DNA of 64,000 bases, taken from NCBI GenBank assembly GCA_964019135.1, contig OZ025250.1, positions 46,159,174 to 46,223,173 on the forward strand, written 5' to 3'. The notes below the pieces were generated by a model that saw nothing but the letters and a program-made list of their open reading frames with translations, did not search any database and was not told the origin of the DNA. The position numbers and the translations under genes are program-made. The DNA is from Arenicola marina. Its lineage: Eukaryota > Annelida > Polychaeta > Arenicolidae. Numbering within the stretch: the first letter of the stretch is position 1; every line of letters begins with the position of its first letter. This document shows, in pieces, positions 1 to 10,594 of the stretch.

Positions 1-126
1 GTAGAAAACTAGAAGTACCCAACAAACCAACAGAGAAAAATGTGAGGTACGGGTCACTCAGATCGCCTTCTCCTTGGTTTCGCCTTTCGGACTTGTTTGG
101 GCCGCAATTGCAATGTCTGGCGTGGT

Positions 127-145
127 GGGGGGGGGGGGGGGGGGG
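127..145. repeat. poly(G) run
   Basis: Uninterrupted run of about 19 G, followed by a short G-rich tail. It is one of many long C/G homopolymers in the window. Bases 1-126 hold nothing recognisable. Confidence 0.9.
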
Positions 146-189
146 AGGGGAGGGGCATATGTGTGGCTGTGGGGTCAATATCAATTTCG

Positions 190-880
190 CATTTTTTATC
201 TCAATCTAATACATAACCTATATTTATTTTGACAACATCTCATATGTTTTTATCAAATTTTATAATTTTGTACTCTTATTCATTTTTACCACATCCCACT
301 TTTTGTTCTCCTCTAATATTTCCCCTCTCCCACATTTGGTTACCCATTCTTTATGGCCAATCTCATATATATGTATCTTAGACTTATCCTAATGACATCT
401 CATTGTTGTAATCCCAATTTTATATTCGTTTTGACAACACCACATAATTTTTGCATTCAATAAAACATATTGCATATATTACTTTTGCCACATCCTTCAT
501 TTTTATCTTCTACTAAATTTCCCTATTACATTCTTTTACTCATTGTTTACTGCCAATATGATTAAGTCTAATTGTACATCTCACAAGTTTACCCCAATTT
601 AACTCTCTTGTTTACTTACTGAAAATATTTGTCAATACCCTGGCTTACAATTTTGTAGTCAACATGAATTAAGTAGTTGTCAAAATAAATATATAGGCTA
701 TATATTTATTTTGACAACTACTTAATTTACCCCTTATTATCTCATATATCCCATGTATGGGTATTCAGTTCGAACACATCGCACATTTTGCCCATTCCCA
801 CATTTTTTACTCTTTGTTACCCTTACATTACATGTATTCATGTTGACCACAACATTTTAAGCAGTAACATACTGAATTCT
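190..880. repeat. degenerate AT-rich tandem repeat, unit about 210 bp
   Basis: Three diverged copies begin at about 212, 424 and 701. Each starts with a TATATT..TTTTGACAAC motif and passes through a 'CCACATCC..CATTTTTATCTTCTACTAAATTTCCC'-like middle (given here in degenerate form) into a 'TTTACTC..TTTACTGCC'-like end. Divergence and indels are high, so this is an old array. No coding potential is seen. Confidence 0.55.
667..727. repeat. perfect 29-bp inverted repeat with 3-nt loop
   Basis: The arms 667-695 and 699-727 are exact reverse complements around a GGC loop at 696-698. The right arm coincides with the start of the third copy of the surrounding AT-rich tandem repeat, so the left arm is an inverted copy of the unit start. 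A snap-back duplication or replication template switch could explain it; a tiny MITE is the alternative. Confidence 0.9.
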
Positions 881-1487
881 TCTGGATTTATCGAGCTCAA
901 TTTTTGACTGATCTCATGAGATATTACAGCCCAAAAATGGATGAATATTTTCATAATTGCTCCATTACAGGTTAAATATGGTAGTCTTTGACATTTATTT
1001 TATATGTTCCACCTGTAACGGGTTGATATACGTGTACTGGTTGGTATATCATTTTATTTATAGGCATTTTAAGGTCGGATTCGAAGTCCACGAAGAAGAC
1101 TCTTGCAAGCCTTGGAGCAGAAAAAAACTAATACAGGATACAGTACATGCAGGGCAGTCGGTCAGAATGCATATTCAAAACATTATCACTTGCATTAATT
1201 CAGTGGATTTCCCCATATCCCTCATTTGTTCCCGCTAAATTCTTACTTTGCTGAAACATAATTAGAAACAAACCATGTGTGAACCCAATTTAGAGCCTAA
1301 ACAAATTCATTCCCTGCATTTTGTGAAACAAAATTCTCTCTTGTCATGAATATGTGGTTTAAAAAAAATAATCTGGTTTAAACTTTTGTTCAAACTTTTA
1401 ACTTGACAGGACTGCTTAAATTCGATTTCGCTTTATATTTTGTGAAACCCTAATTTTCGGGGGAGAACCAGTTTCCTTATCAACAGA
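881..1487. other. AT-rich stretch, no gene seen
   Basis: Short open frames only (the longest about 93 codons, at 957-1238), with no recognisable domain and no splice context that supports them. No RNA gene or clear repeat is visible. Confidence 0.5.
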
Positions 1488-1585
1488 AATATATATATAT
1501 TAATATATATATAAATATATATATATTAATATATATATTGATATATATTAATATATATATTATTATTATTATTATTATTATTAGA
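1488..1585. repeat. AT and ATT microsatellite
   Basis: Compound simple repeat: (AT)n with ATTAAT interruptions, passing into (ATT)n at 1559-1582, followed shortly by a poly(G) run near 1597-1608. Confidence 0.95.
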
Positions 1586-1608
1586 TAACCTTGAGGGAGG
1601 GGGGGGGG

Positions 1609-3084
1609 CAGGATTTTAAAGGCAATACATGCTCCCATATTGCTGCACTCATGTTATCCATCAAAAATAATCTTGCATCTATTGCAACAAAAACAGCTGA
1701 GAGCCCCCAGGCATGCCCCTGTCACATATGCATGCAAGTGTACTATTTCCCAATTTGTAATATCAAGCTACAGCTTAATAAATATATACAGGCATATCCA
1801 GGGGATCGGGCATTTAATTGGGATGAGGGAGGCCCACAGGAAAACTTTCTTTGGGCCTTGTTACAGATATGCCCATCATTTTTTTCACCGGCTCCTGTGT
1901 CGCGTGTCGGCATTTGCTCCTTTCAGACCCCCATATCTACAGCCGGTTAAGTCTGTTTATTTATAGTAAATTTCCTTAAGACCTTAGTGTTCCTTGTATG
2001 TTGATTTTTAGGAGCACCCTAGACATCGGTACGGCCTAATATGCATATAAGGCAAGATCAGGGCGACCGATAATGAGAGAAATGTAACGCAACGCATGCT
2101 AACAAATGGACCACGTGCGTTTGTTTTCACCTGCGCTTCCCGCGCCGCCTGGCGAGCTTGACGAGCGTAACCGGAAGTCCGTTTCACTCTATTCCTTGAA
2201 TTGGGCGACTTGGGGCTAGACTTGGACTCAATAACTGGTAACTTCCATTTTTAAGACAGTAAGTCACTATCAATAGACTAGTCAAGACATCAATGACAAT
2301 GACGACAATGTAACACTTGACAGGAGTAACCTTTTTGAAATTGTCTTGTCTTGAGCGAACCAATGTCTCATGCGTTACAACCACAGACAGAACATGAAAA
2401 CATGCGCAAAGCTTGTTGAGCGATAATCCAGAACTGTCCCTCGTGAAAACCTCACTGCGGGTCAAGGCCATTGGTCATTTACGAGAGATAGGCTCTTTGC
2501 GGTAAGATACTGTGGTTTAAAATTTCTCCACCAGATGGAAATTAGTTTCATGAATGCAAGTGGTTTATTCGTCAAAGGATGAACTTTACGGGGATTTACT
2601 CATGACGAACTTATCGTACAAGGAACTTTGCTTTTATTTCGTGGCCTTTAACGGGCTGTTTCTGCCCTTCCCATCACCTCTCTCAGTCTCTGGCATGAAT
2701 GGTGTGACGTGAAATACTGCATCCAGTGGCTCATGAGGCGGTAACATCATAATGCGTCCACGGGGAGAAAAATCTAACTGCGTGCAGATTCGCATTTCAC
2801 GCCGGCGTTTTACAGATTGGGAGACAGGATGGCAGAACGTCGAGATGAGACGGGTTCGTTCTGAGAATGGGGGGGGGGGGGTTGTGTTCCCAAATCACGA
2901 AGAAAAAAATCTTTATTCGGCCCAGGTCACGATGACTGGGCGGATACATGATAAGAAATGGCAATTTCCCAATTCACGGTTATTTAGTTTTAAAATTCTC
3001 AGATCACGATTATTGAAAATCATTTATCACGCCAGGCCAGTGCTGATGTGGTATCTGTGTGGTACGGTGTCCATACTTTTGACC
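1609..3084. other. unique sequence, no supported gene
   Basis: Several 60-120-codon open frames on both strands lack domain signatures. A 'CTCCTTTCAGACCCCC' stretch near 1917 resembles the unit junction of the 44-bp array at 17.6 kb. A poly(G) run lies at about 2870-2881. Nothing else stands out. Confidence 0.4.
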
Positions 3085-3135
3085 GCTATATAGCTTTTCG
3101 CGTGCGTTGCTATAGCAACCACAGCGGTGATGTCA
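3085..3135 (+). promoter_or_regulatory. promoter-like cluster: TATA-like, X-box palindrome, CRE-like
   Basis: A TATA-like GCTATATAGC lies at 3085-3094. A perfect 14-bp palindrome GTTGCTATAGCAAC at 3106-3119 fits the RFX X-box pattern (GTNRCC/N-AT-RGYAAC type), and TGATGTCA at 3128-3135 is one base from a CRE. About 215 bp downstream there is an AATAAA. X-box plus CRE-like spacing is known from RFX/CREB-driven promoters; use here is inferred. A short transcription unit or an isolated repeat end are both possible. Confidence 0.35.
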
Positions 3136-3257
3136 CCTCTTGGGTTGAGTTTAGCAGGGAGTTAGCGAGAGAGCAGCGAGCGGGACAGGTTCCGTTTTTT
3201 TAGGAAGTCAGTTAGTTTTGAAGATTTAATTGGATACACCGCCTCGCGGAGCGAGAA

Positions 3258-3288
3258 CCTGGCAGCAGTTGCACCAACTGCTGCCAGG
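3258..3288. repeat. perfect 14-bp-arm hairpin
   Basis: Arm CCTGGCAGCAGTTG (3258-3271), loop CAC, exact complementary arm 3275-3288. It lies between the promoter-like cluster at 3.1 kb and the AATAAA at 3346, so a transcript of this segment would carry a strong GC-rich stem-loop. Confidence 0.9.
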
Positions 3289-3345
3289 TAGGTTACACAC
3301 CGTTATCGGAGTTCGTGACTTGTGTCTTATTGAGTTTAAAGGTTA

Positions 3346-3351
3346 AATAAA
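3346..3351 (+). other. AATAAA polyadenylation-type hexamer
   Basis: AATAAA within an otherwise mixed-composition stretch, downstream of the promoter-like cluster and hairpin. It would define a roughly 250-nt unit if functional. No open frame of note lies between. Confidence 0.3.
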
Positions 3352-3603
3352 TCATTGAAACTTAACCACTGCGTCTCGCCTCATTGCCTTCTTCACCACG
3401 TGTTGAGCTAAGACCGATCTCGGAACGAACACCCAGTTAGGGTTGTCGAAATTAAGCTTTAGAGGAATTAAATTAACACAACAAGAAGTAAATTAAGTGA
3501 GTAAAGACACGCCTTTCGGAAAATATCACACTGAGACTATGGTCTATGCACCTGGGCCCCGACAAAGCCGATGCCGATGCAGCCGACTACCCACCCACCA
3601 GAG

Positions 3604-3949
3604 GGTCTGTAAGTGACGTCACAGACAGCGCGCGTTCACCTCTAGAAACAACCGTTCTGGGTACAACGCGTCAGCGGGTCCCTATACTTTACTATGGGCC
3701 TCGAAATAGACTCACTGATGTTTGAGATATGAATGCAATGTTAGATTTGAAAACCATATGGAATAAATGTTTTGGGGTGTACCTCCATATTCGTACAAGT
3801 TTTAAATCGCAAGACGCTGGTTTTGTGTGCGTTTCACGCCATTACAAAGAGCTCCCTATGCTTTGTATATGGGGCGGTGAAGCGTCATGTACCCAAAACC
3901 GGATTCGCTGGAGGTGAACGCGCGCTGTCTGTGATGTCACTTACAGACC
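3604..3949. mobile_element. non-autonomous DNA transposon (MITE) with long terminal inverted repeats
   Basis: The first and last 39 bp are inverted repeats with one mismatch, beginning GGTCTGTAAGTGAC and containing TGACRTCAC. Weaker inverted similarity continues inward for about 110 bp on each side, so most of the 346-bp element can fold back. No transposase frame is present. No convincing target-site duplication is visible at the chosen ends, so the superfamily is left open. The bases 3352-3603 upstream hold nothing recognisable. Confidence 0.75.
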
Positions 3950-4806
3950 ATATTCCCCCGCTAACGCAGTAAGAGAAACATGGTTTTATACGGCGTCCAC
4001 AATACAACTGATAATATCCCACAAACACTTTCATTTGTTTACTAAATTTTCAGACGCTCATGTTTCCGGACATTGCGGTCGCCTCTTGGTAGTGGTTATT
4101 AATAAAGGTTCAATCAGTTTTCTATGATCATAGAGCACATATGTATTTGTGCATCTAAAGTATACACAATGGGAAACAATTAGGTTTCAGCAATGATAAA
4201 CCATATTCTATTAAGGGTGTGGCGACCCGGGACACAGGCATATTTGAAAAATCGACATTCGACAATGAGAATTTTCAAAAATCGACTGGACCCCCCCCCC
4301 CTCCTTTCAGACCCAGAGTTTTGGCATTGCAAACAATTAATTTTTAAATATGGCTATTCCACATTCCTCCGCCAGAGCGTCCTCGCTACAGATTCCGTGA
4401 CGATGACCACGAGTTTGCAGACGCTACAGTCAAAGGCCGCACGAAATTAACATATTACTGTAACATTTTTTATGTGGAAATATAAGGGTCCATGATTTTG
4501 AAAAGGGAGTAAGCACTTTGGATTGGATGAGCCCTTCGAACAGAAGCACGGGGCTAAATGTTTTCCGAAACAGTCATGGAGGAGGGGGGGGGTCCACAGC
4601 AAAATGGAGACCCCCCGTTCCCCTTCCCGGGATCCTCTAGCGTGAAATTCAGTGTAAAGTACGAATTCAGATTTGCGTGTGAAGCAGATTTAAATGCAAC
4701 AGAAGTACAGATGCATTTTGTAACGTTCCATTGATGGTGCAAAGTTGCCAAGAAAATAAGATAAAAATAAAGAGAATGCAAACAGATCACATATTAAGGA
4801 GATATA
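3950..4806. other. intergenic, with a dispersed repeat related to the 17.5-kb locus
   Basis: Bases 4220-4316 contain GACACAGGCATATTTGAAAA followed by a C-run and CCTTTCAGACCC. The same order (GACACAGGCAT..., then C-run and CCAGACCC) occurs at 17450-17650, at the head of the 44-bp array. The rest shows no gene, only short open frames. Confidence 0.4.
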
Positions 4807-4812
4807 TTTATT
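4807..4812 (-). other. polyadenylation signal for the zinc-finger gene
   Basis: TTTATT on the plus strand reads AATAAA on the minus strand, about 30 bp past the stop codon of the zinc-finger frame. Such a short 3' UTR is compact but plausible. Confidence 0.5.
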
Positions 4813-4841
4813 CCAGATTTATGAAGAAATACCCGTTTAAA

Positions 4842-7406
4842 TTATGTATGAACGGCTACATCGCCGCTCTCAACCAAGTGTGTCTTCACATGTGACTTCA
4901 TGTGGTGTTGCCGACTAAAGCCCAAGCCACATATTGTACACTTGTATGGCTTCTCTCCTGTGTGGATCCGGAGATGTGTGTGTAAGTGGTGCGACAGCCC
5001 GAAGCCCTTTCCACAGACAGGGCAATGGTAAGGCTGGAGGCCGGTATGAGTCCAAACGTGGCTCTTCAGCAAACACACGCGGCTAAACCTCATGCCGCAA
5101 AAGCCACAGATGAAGGGTTTCTCCCCCGTGTGAATTCTCATGTGTCTGTCCAGGTTACCCTTCGTCACGAATCGTTTGCCACACTGTTTACACACAGCCG
5201 GCTTCTCCCCCGTGTGAGAACGCGTATGAATGTTGAGAGACGACGTATGTCTGAACATCTTTTGGCATAGACTGCACTGATATCGCTGCTTCACTGACCC
5301 AGAGGGGAAGCCTCGACCCCGTGTATCCACGGACACACTTTTCGTATCGTGTCCGACCAAACTAGACTCCTCAACACCAAAAAGGACGCTCTCAGTTCTG
5401 TTGCTCTTCGCCTCTTCGTCCCTGGCAGAGACCCGCAGAAAGATATCCAAGGGTAGAGCTTCGTCGTGGGTTTTCCTTCGGTGGAGGTAGAATTGAATGT
5501 CGTACTGATACAGCTTGTTACATTCCCCACATAGGTACCCCAGCACGACATCCCCGTTTGCCAGTGTGACCAAGCCAGGCTTCGCGCTTGTTCTCGGCAT
5601 GGAAGCGGCCATAGCGTTCATCTCCTCAGATGGTATTACATCACCAAGACCGCTATCATTAATCAAACATTCACCTCCTACATTTCCTGACACCAGTCTG
5701 GCGCCAAGTTCAACTTTAGATATCGAACTATTCTCTCTCTCGGAAGAGCCATAGTAGTTCTGCACACCGCGCGTGTCGTCTGTTGTCTCCGTCCTATCGA
5801 TGTTTACCACTACTTTCGCGTTCGAATGGTTTGACTTTTGTGCATCCACTATTTTTCTCCTGCACTTTTTCTTTCTTTTCTTCTGCCCAGAATCGCACGC
5901 GGATACTTCTACATTTGCTTCCATTTCGAGGTTTTCTCCTTCCTCTAAGCGAGCCTCTACCATCTTCTGTGTGTCTTTCGCCAAATTGTGATTCGCCGTT
6001 CCCACCTTTACTGAAACGATAATCAAATCCTGGTCGCTAGAAGAATATCCAGTCGACTTCGTTTTCCAGGCAATGTCCAGTTTATCAGATCTCCTGACAA
6101 CTTGCTGTTTCTTCCTACTCTTCGATTGCCTTCTCGATATTTTGTCACTTTTAGCCGTCCTCTCACGGATTTCGTCCTCGTCGCTGATGACAAGTATTCT
6201 CTCCACCTCATCCTCCTCTGGTTTGTTGGTACCACTGATATGGTTGTTGGAAGGACACTTCTGGTGCGTCTCCTCTGGCCCGTCACAAGGCAAATGCTTT
6301 CCCTTCCTCGAGTGTCCTGGAAGCCCCTGATCCTCTGGAGAAAGCACCATGCTATCCGTAACCGTTACAGTCTTATCGACGACAGTTGCTGAAGTTTGCT
6401 TCTTCTTGCCGGCAGATTTTGAAGCGTGCTTCTTATGGCCGACAGATGCTGAACTTTGCTTTTTATCGCCGACAGATATTAAAGTTTGCTTCCTCTTCTT
6501 GCCGATACATGATGAGGTTTGCTTTTCCTCGCCAACAGATGCGTCATTCTTGCCTACATATGTTTGCTTCCCCCTGACAGATGTTGAAGTTTGCTTCTTA
6601 TCGCGGACAGATGTTGAAGTTTTCTTCTTCTTTCCGACAGATGTAGAAGTTTGCTTTTTATCGCGGACAGATGTTGAAGTTTTCTTCTTCTTGCCGACAG
6701 ATGTAGAAGTTTGCTTTTTATCGCGGACAGATGTTGAAGTTTTCTTCTTCTTGCCGACAGATGTAGAAGTTTGCTTCTTCTCTCTCACAGATGCTGAAGT
6801 TTGCTTCTTCGTACCTACAGATGCTGGGGTTTGCTTCTCGCAGACATATGCCGAGGTGTTCTTGTTATCACCAACTGATGCTAAGGTTTGCTTCTCGCAG
6901 ACAGATGCCGAGGTTTTCTTGTTTTCACCAACAGATGCTGAGATTTGCTTCATCTCACCACCCACAGATGCTGAGGTTTGCTTCCTCGCACCAACTGATC
7001 GTGAACTAAGTCTGTTGCCATCCGCTGTGTGGTTCACCCGAGACCAGGATTCACCCTGACGTCTGGATCGTATTTCCCACTTTTGACTATCAGCATCGTT
7101 CCAATAATACGTGATCCACACATCGCCGTGGAGATTACGACGCCTTCCTTTACAACGCTTTCTTGTAACCTTCCACTTTTGAGAATACACCTCATCCACC
7201 CAGTCATATGTTATATGTCCATTCCGGTTGAATCCACTTGGGAGTAGCGGTCTCCCCACGTCATTGCCCTGGTTGTCAGACTGCTGCTTGTCCATCCCCA
7301 GCTCCGGGGAAGATTTCTTATATCGACGGCGCCGCGCACGCCTTTTTCGTGTTCTGCTTATCGTCTTCTGGACAGCAGTCACAGGAAGATTTCGCTTCTT
7401 GTCCAT
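4842..7406 (-). CDS. C2H2 zinc-finger protein, 854 aa, single exon
   Basis: Likely a nuclear DNA-binding transcription factor; its target is unknown. Residues 709-843 hold five consecutive canonical C2H2 fingers (C-x2-C-x12-H-x3-H) joined by TGEKP-type linkers (one is TGLQP), the pattern typical of sequence-specific DNA binding. A sixth, isolated finger with H-x4-H spacing sits at 624-647. Residues 19-31 are a strongly basic Arg/Lys stretch, a probable nuclear localisation signal. Residues 63-85 and 93-116 are two copies of an ITYxWxxxxSQKW-like motif that I do not recognise. Residues about 133-352 are low-complexity Lys/Thr/Ser repeats of about 10 residues; an acidic segment ([16 protein letters not shown]) follows. 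No KRAB, BTB, SCAN or ZAD domain is seen. The start ATG lies in a strong context (GCCATGG). The frame is intact, with AATAAA 30 bp past the stop. An upstream 5' UTR intron is possible. Family assignment is firm; orthology is not attempted. Confidence 0.9.
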   Translation of the reverse strand: MDKKRNLPVTAVQKTISRTRKRRARRRRYKKSSPELGMDKQQSDNQGNDVGRPLLPSGFNRNGHITYDWVDEVYSQKWKVTRKRCKGRRRNLHGDVWITYYWNDADSQKWEIRSRRQGESWSRVNHTADGNRLSSRSVGARKQTSASVGGEMKQISASVGENKKTSASVCEKQTLASVGDNKNTSAYVCEKQTPASVGTKKQTSASVREKKQTSTSVGKKKKTSTSVRDKKQTSTSVGKKKKTSTSVRDKKQTSTSVGKKKKTSTSVRDKKQTSTSVRGKQTYVGKNDASVGEEKQTSSCIGKKRKQTLISVGDKKQSSASVGHKKHASKSAGKKKQTSATVVDKTVTVTDSMVLSPEDQGLPGHSRKGKHLPCDGPEETHQKCPSNNHISGTNKPEEDEVERILVISDEDEIRERTAKSDKISRRQSKSRKKQQVVRRSDKLDIAWKTKSTGYSSSDQDLIIVSVKVGTANHNLAKDTQKMVEARLEEGENLEMEANVEVSACDSGQKKRKKKCRRKIVDAQKSNHSNAKVVVNIDRTETTDDTRGVQNYYGSSERENSSISKVELGARLVSGNVGGECLINDSGLGDVIPSEEMNAMAASMPRTSAKPGLVTLANGDVVLGYLCGECNKLYQYDIQFYLHRRKTHDEALPLDIFLRVSARDEEAKSNRTESVLFGVEESSLVGHDTKSVSVDTRGRGFPSGSVKQRYQCSLCQKMFRHTSSLNIHTRSHTGEKPAVCKQCGKRFVTKGNLDRHMRIHTGEKPFICGFCGMRFSRVCLLKSHVWTHTGLQPYHCPVCGKGFGLSHHLHTHLRIHTGEKPYKCTICGLGFSRQHHMKSHVKTHLVESGDVAVHT
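6571..6800 (-). repeat. coding minisatellite, 60-bp (2 x 30 bp) units
   Basis: Inside the zinc-finger gene, the stretch from about 6601 repeats with an exact 60-bp period, each unit encoding two 10-residue blocks ([10 protein letters not shown] / [10 protein letters not shown]-like). More diverged 30-45-bp relatives extend over 6349-7010. All indels keep frame. The near-identity of the central copies points to recent expansion within the frame. Confidence 0.85.
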
Positions 7407-9193
7407 GGCCAGGCTATGTGATAATGCTCAAGTCTTGATATCACAGCGAAAAGAACAATCTCTTGTAAGTTCAATGCCCATTTAATGGGTCATTAACAGT
7501 AACTTTCAGTTCTCATGTTGCCTGCTTCTATATCCCATCTCACTAATCACCAAGGCAACTCCATGTGATCATCATTTACAGAATTGAAAGCTGCTTATCT
7601 TCATGTGTCTGCATCTGGAAGTAAACAAAGCAACGCACAATTAGGACTCAAATATGGTTTCAAATATAATTATCGTACTGTGAAACACCCAAATTAGCTT
7701 ATACCTAGATGTTAATACAAAAAGCCTGTAAACCTTTCTGAAGAATCAGACGTGTGAAGGGGTCAGGAAATAAGAAAACTATGTATGAAATGGCTTTGTT
7801 TTCCAAATTGTAGCTGAGCTAGATCTATTATCTTTTCTGATCAGACTACTTTGATGCTTGTGTTGTGAGTTACCAAAATATATTGAAAAGTCATGTGCTC
7901 CAACATTTCTTCGCGAAAATAGAGCCAAACAACTGTATTATTGACACACTTTCTTGATGTCAGAAAATAAAACAAGGTATATAGAATACATAAACACTAT
8001 GATTGTAGCATACATATTATGATAAAGGCTACAGCCGATTCCCAACTGGTATTGTAACGACCCTGGGCCTATTGGGCTATCTTGGCCCGAGGATGACATG
8101 GAATTGCCAGTGGTTAGTTGGCAGATAAACAGGCAAATTAGCCTGTGCAGGCAGTTATTAGCTATTCGTTGGTTTTAGATTATACAACTGAAATATCTCA
8201 GGTTGTTGTAATCAACGGCATAGAGATATTGTAACTGGATCAAAGCAATGCATAATAATGCAACTTATGCATAATACAGGGCAAGCGCCGACAGTGATAT
8301 AATATGCAATGAAATGTTCTAGTTAACACCACAGCTAACCAGCATAATTTTATTGGCACAATTACATGGCCATATCCATAAATATATATATATATATAGG
8401 TTGGGACTTGAAATCCCCAAGTAGCAACCCTATAAATGACTATGGTACAGGGGTGACCCGCTAGGGGATGACTGCCCCTATTAAACGCTGGGCGTCAAGA
8501 CCTAAATGTAGGGTGTTATGATGCTTAAAAGTGGGTGTGTCTGCCTAGCGTACATAAACATGACCCATAGAATACTGATCATATATACTGAACCTATAGA
8601 TCTACAGATGAGAAGGGGGGTGACTGAAGGGAAGACTCAGAGGGATGACTCGAAGGGGCGACTCCAGGGGACGACTGGGATAGAGCGAAGGAACGCTTGC
8701 AGTCCTCCCGCTTAATAGAGCCCAACCGAATCAAGGGAGCAAGTAACTTTTTCTACTATTAATCCCATTGTTACTGGTTGATAATAAGCTATTATATTAC
8801 AGGAACCGCCTAACTAACATAAATACTGGTGTATATAAGTCAATGGATTTGACACTTACAGTAAAGACTTGGTAGGCAGAGTGTCTATCTCTTTTGACAG
8901 CTCTCTATTTATAATATTATAAACTATGTTACCTCACTAACATCACTCTGTAAAACTAGCGAATCAGGTTGCAACATTCGCTCACATGACTACACCTTTA
9001 AATAGAGTAAACAAATGCGACTGGGATGAAGTAAGCTCATTTTAACCAAATAACACCTGAAATATGCGATACTATTACTTAGATTACATGTTAAATAATA
9101 TCCAAACCACCCGAGATAACATAGGTTATACCTATTGCCCGTGGCCAGAGAGTTAAACGCTAATAAAATACTAGATAAATGGCTGGTGCAAGT
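7407..9193. other. intergenic and upstream region of the zinc-finger gene; no gene seen
   Basis: The first few hundred bases should hold the 5' UTR and promoter of the minus-strand zinc-finger gene, but no clear TATA or initiator was found. A short (AT)n lies at 8383-8397. Around 8600-8690 are loosely repeated GA(C/A)GACTC..GGGGACGACT motifs. No coding or RNA gene is supported. Confidence 0.4.
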
Positions 9194-9300
9194 GCTAGAG
9201 CGGGCTTGCCTGGGGGCGGTACATCATTATACCAAAACCTACCAAAACCAACCGAAACTGACCAAAACCAGCATAATTATACCAAAACCAAGCCGCTAGC
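9194..9300 (+). repeat. dispersed repeat with ACCAAAACC tandem motif, copy 1
   Basis: Runs GCTAGAGCGGGCTTGCCTGG, then several ACCAAAACC/ACCGAAACT units of 10-11 bp, ending CCGCTAGC. The two ends are partly complementary to each other (GCTAGAGCGG / CCGCTAGC). An inverted relative occurs at 9690-9740 and a direct partial copy at 9859-9906. Confidence 0.5.
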
Positions 9301-9689
9301 ATGTTGAATACACATATTCTCTGGATGTAGCTTTAGTACAGATATAAATATGTTTAATATTAATTTTATTTATTGCCAGTAATAGCAGATATGCCTGTCT
9401 TCTGTCTGCGGAAGTGGCTCAAACTGCGAATGCATGCACCATCTTCTTTGTTTACAAATGGCCACCAGGCGCCCCCAGCTGCCAGCACCTGTTATGTATA
9501 CACAACTGTATAAACTGTAGCGCTGTCTCCTGGTGTTATCAAGTCACCAAAGTATTCCCCTTGTATAGATAAATTATTATAAATAATAAATTGATTCACG
9601 TCAAGATACACTCCACTTGGATGTTTTGCCTTCTGTGTTTACCCGTATTCTACAAGTGGCTCCGCCTCGCAGTTTAGGCGTGGTTTAGG

Positions 9690-9740
9690 CCGGTTTTGGT
9701 CAGTTTTGGTCGGTTTTGGTATAACGATGTACCCTCTGGG
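9690..9740 (-). repeat. dispersed repeat with GGTTTTGGT motif, inverted copy 2
   Basis: GGTTTTGGTCAGTTTTGGTC and the following GATGTACC are the reverse complement of the centre of copy 1 at 9194-9300, with about one 11-bp unit missing. Confidence 0.5.
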
Positions 9741-9858
9741 GGTACATGCGCCAAAATACATGGCTGACACGTGCTTGTCAGCAGACCGAGTGTCACTGTC
9801 AGGCAAAACCTCCACAGGCAGAGTATCTAAAGAATATAGCATGGACACTGTTATGCCC

Positions 9859-9906
9859 CTAGAGAAGCGGGCTTGCCTGGGGGCACTTGCACCAAAAAAA
9901 AAGCTA
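9859..9906 (+). repeat. dispersed repeat, partial direct copy 3
   Basis: CTAGAGAAGCGGGCTTGCCT followed by GGGGGCAC and GCACCAAAA matches the start of copy 1 at 9194 in the same orientation, and ends at GCTAG as copy 1 begins and ends. Copies 2 and 3 share GGGGGYACWTGCRCCAAAA. Confidence 0.5.
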
Positions 9907-10534
9907 GACAAAAATAAAGTGTGGTTGCTGCTGTGCTGTACAATATTATGATAGATACATTAGGGGGGTGGGGGGGGGAGGGGCATCTTCGCATACCATA
10001 CCGGCAAAATATCTGTAGCCGTTCACGGTCAAATATCCACTGCCTACACAAATTACAAATATACCATATTATCGCCTAGGCCCCAGGCCTAGGCCAGGGC
10101 CTAGCTATGGGCCCCGTTACAAGTGCGTGACTTGAAAATGAAAGTCACCAACAACAAAAATACAATCATTACACTCTTACACTTTTCTAAATATACTAAA
10201 CTGACGTAATGACGAAATGTATGGACCAATTAAACAATGAATAAACCATATTCGTTCGTACCAAACAAACATGCTTCAGCAACAACTGAGATGTAAACAC
10301 ACGTTCATGTACATTTAGCAGGAGGCCTAGCTTTTTAAAAAGGTAAATTCGAAATGCAAATTTACTCCACTACACGGAAGGCAATGCTTGGCCAACACAA
10401 TATGTTTGATTTAGATACAGGCGTATATCTGAGTATGTCGTCGAACAAGTATCATATTTCATACACCTTTCCGATTGTATAAATAATAGGGTATATTATA
10501 CTTAAAATTAAGGTGTATGCCCGCTTGGGCCGCT
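9907..10534. other. no gene seen; CCTAGGCC-rich palindromic patch
   Basis: A G-run with interruptions lies at 9961-9980. Bases 10075-10110 are a patch of repeated CCTAGG/GGCC motifs that can fold on itself. Otherwise unique AT-rich sequence. Confidence 0.4.
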
Positions 10535-10594
10535 GGATGTTTCGGCCGCTGAACATTTCGGCCGCTGAGGAGGGGTGGAGGGTAGGGGGCGGGG
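10535..10594 (+). repeat. dispersed G-rich repeat, forward copy
   Basis: An 18-bp motif ending TTTCGGCCGCTGA is tandemly duplicated, then followed by a G-rich tail. The block 10548-10594 matches the reverse complement of 12061-12105. Confidence 0.55.

Noticed and set aside
3085-3480. Possible solo LTR of a retroelement (TATA-like, hairpin, AATAAA)
   Set aside because: No TG...CA ends, partner LTR, primer-binding site or flanking duplication could be identified, so only the promoter-like motifs are reported.
6349-7059. 236-codon plus-strand frame antisense to the zinc-finger gene
   Set aside because: It mirrors the low-complexity coding minisatellite; the minus-strand frame has clear zinc fingers, a good start and a polyadenylation signal.
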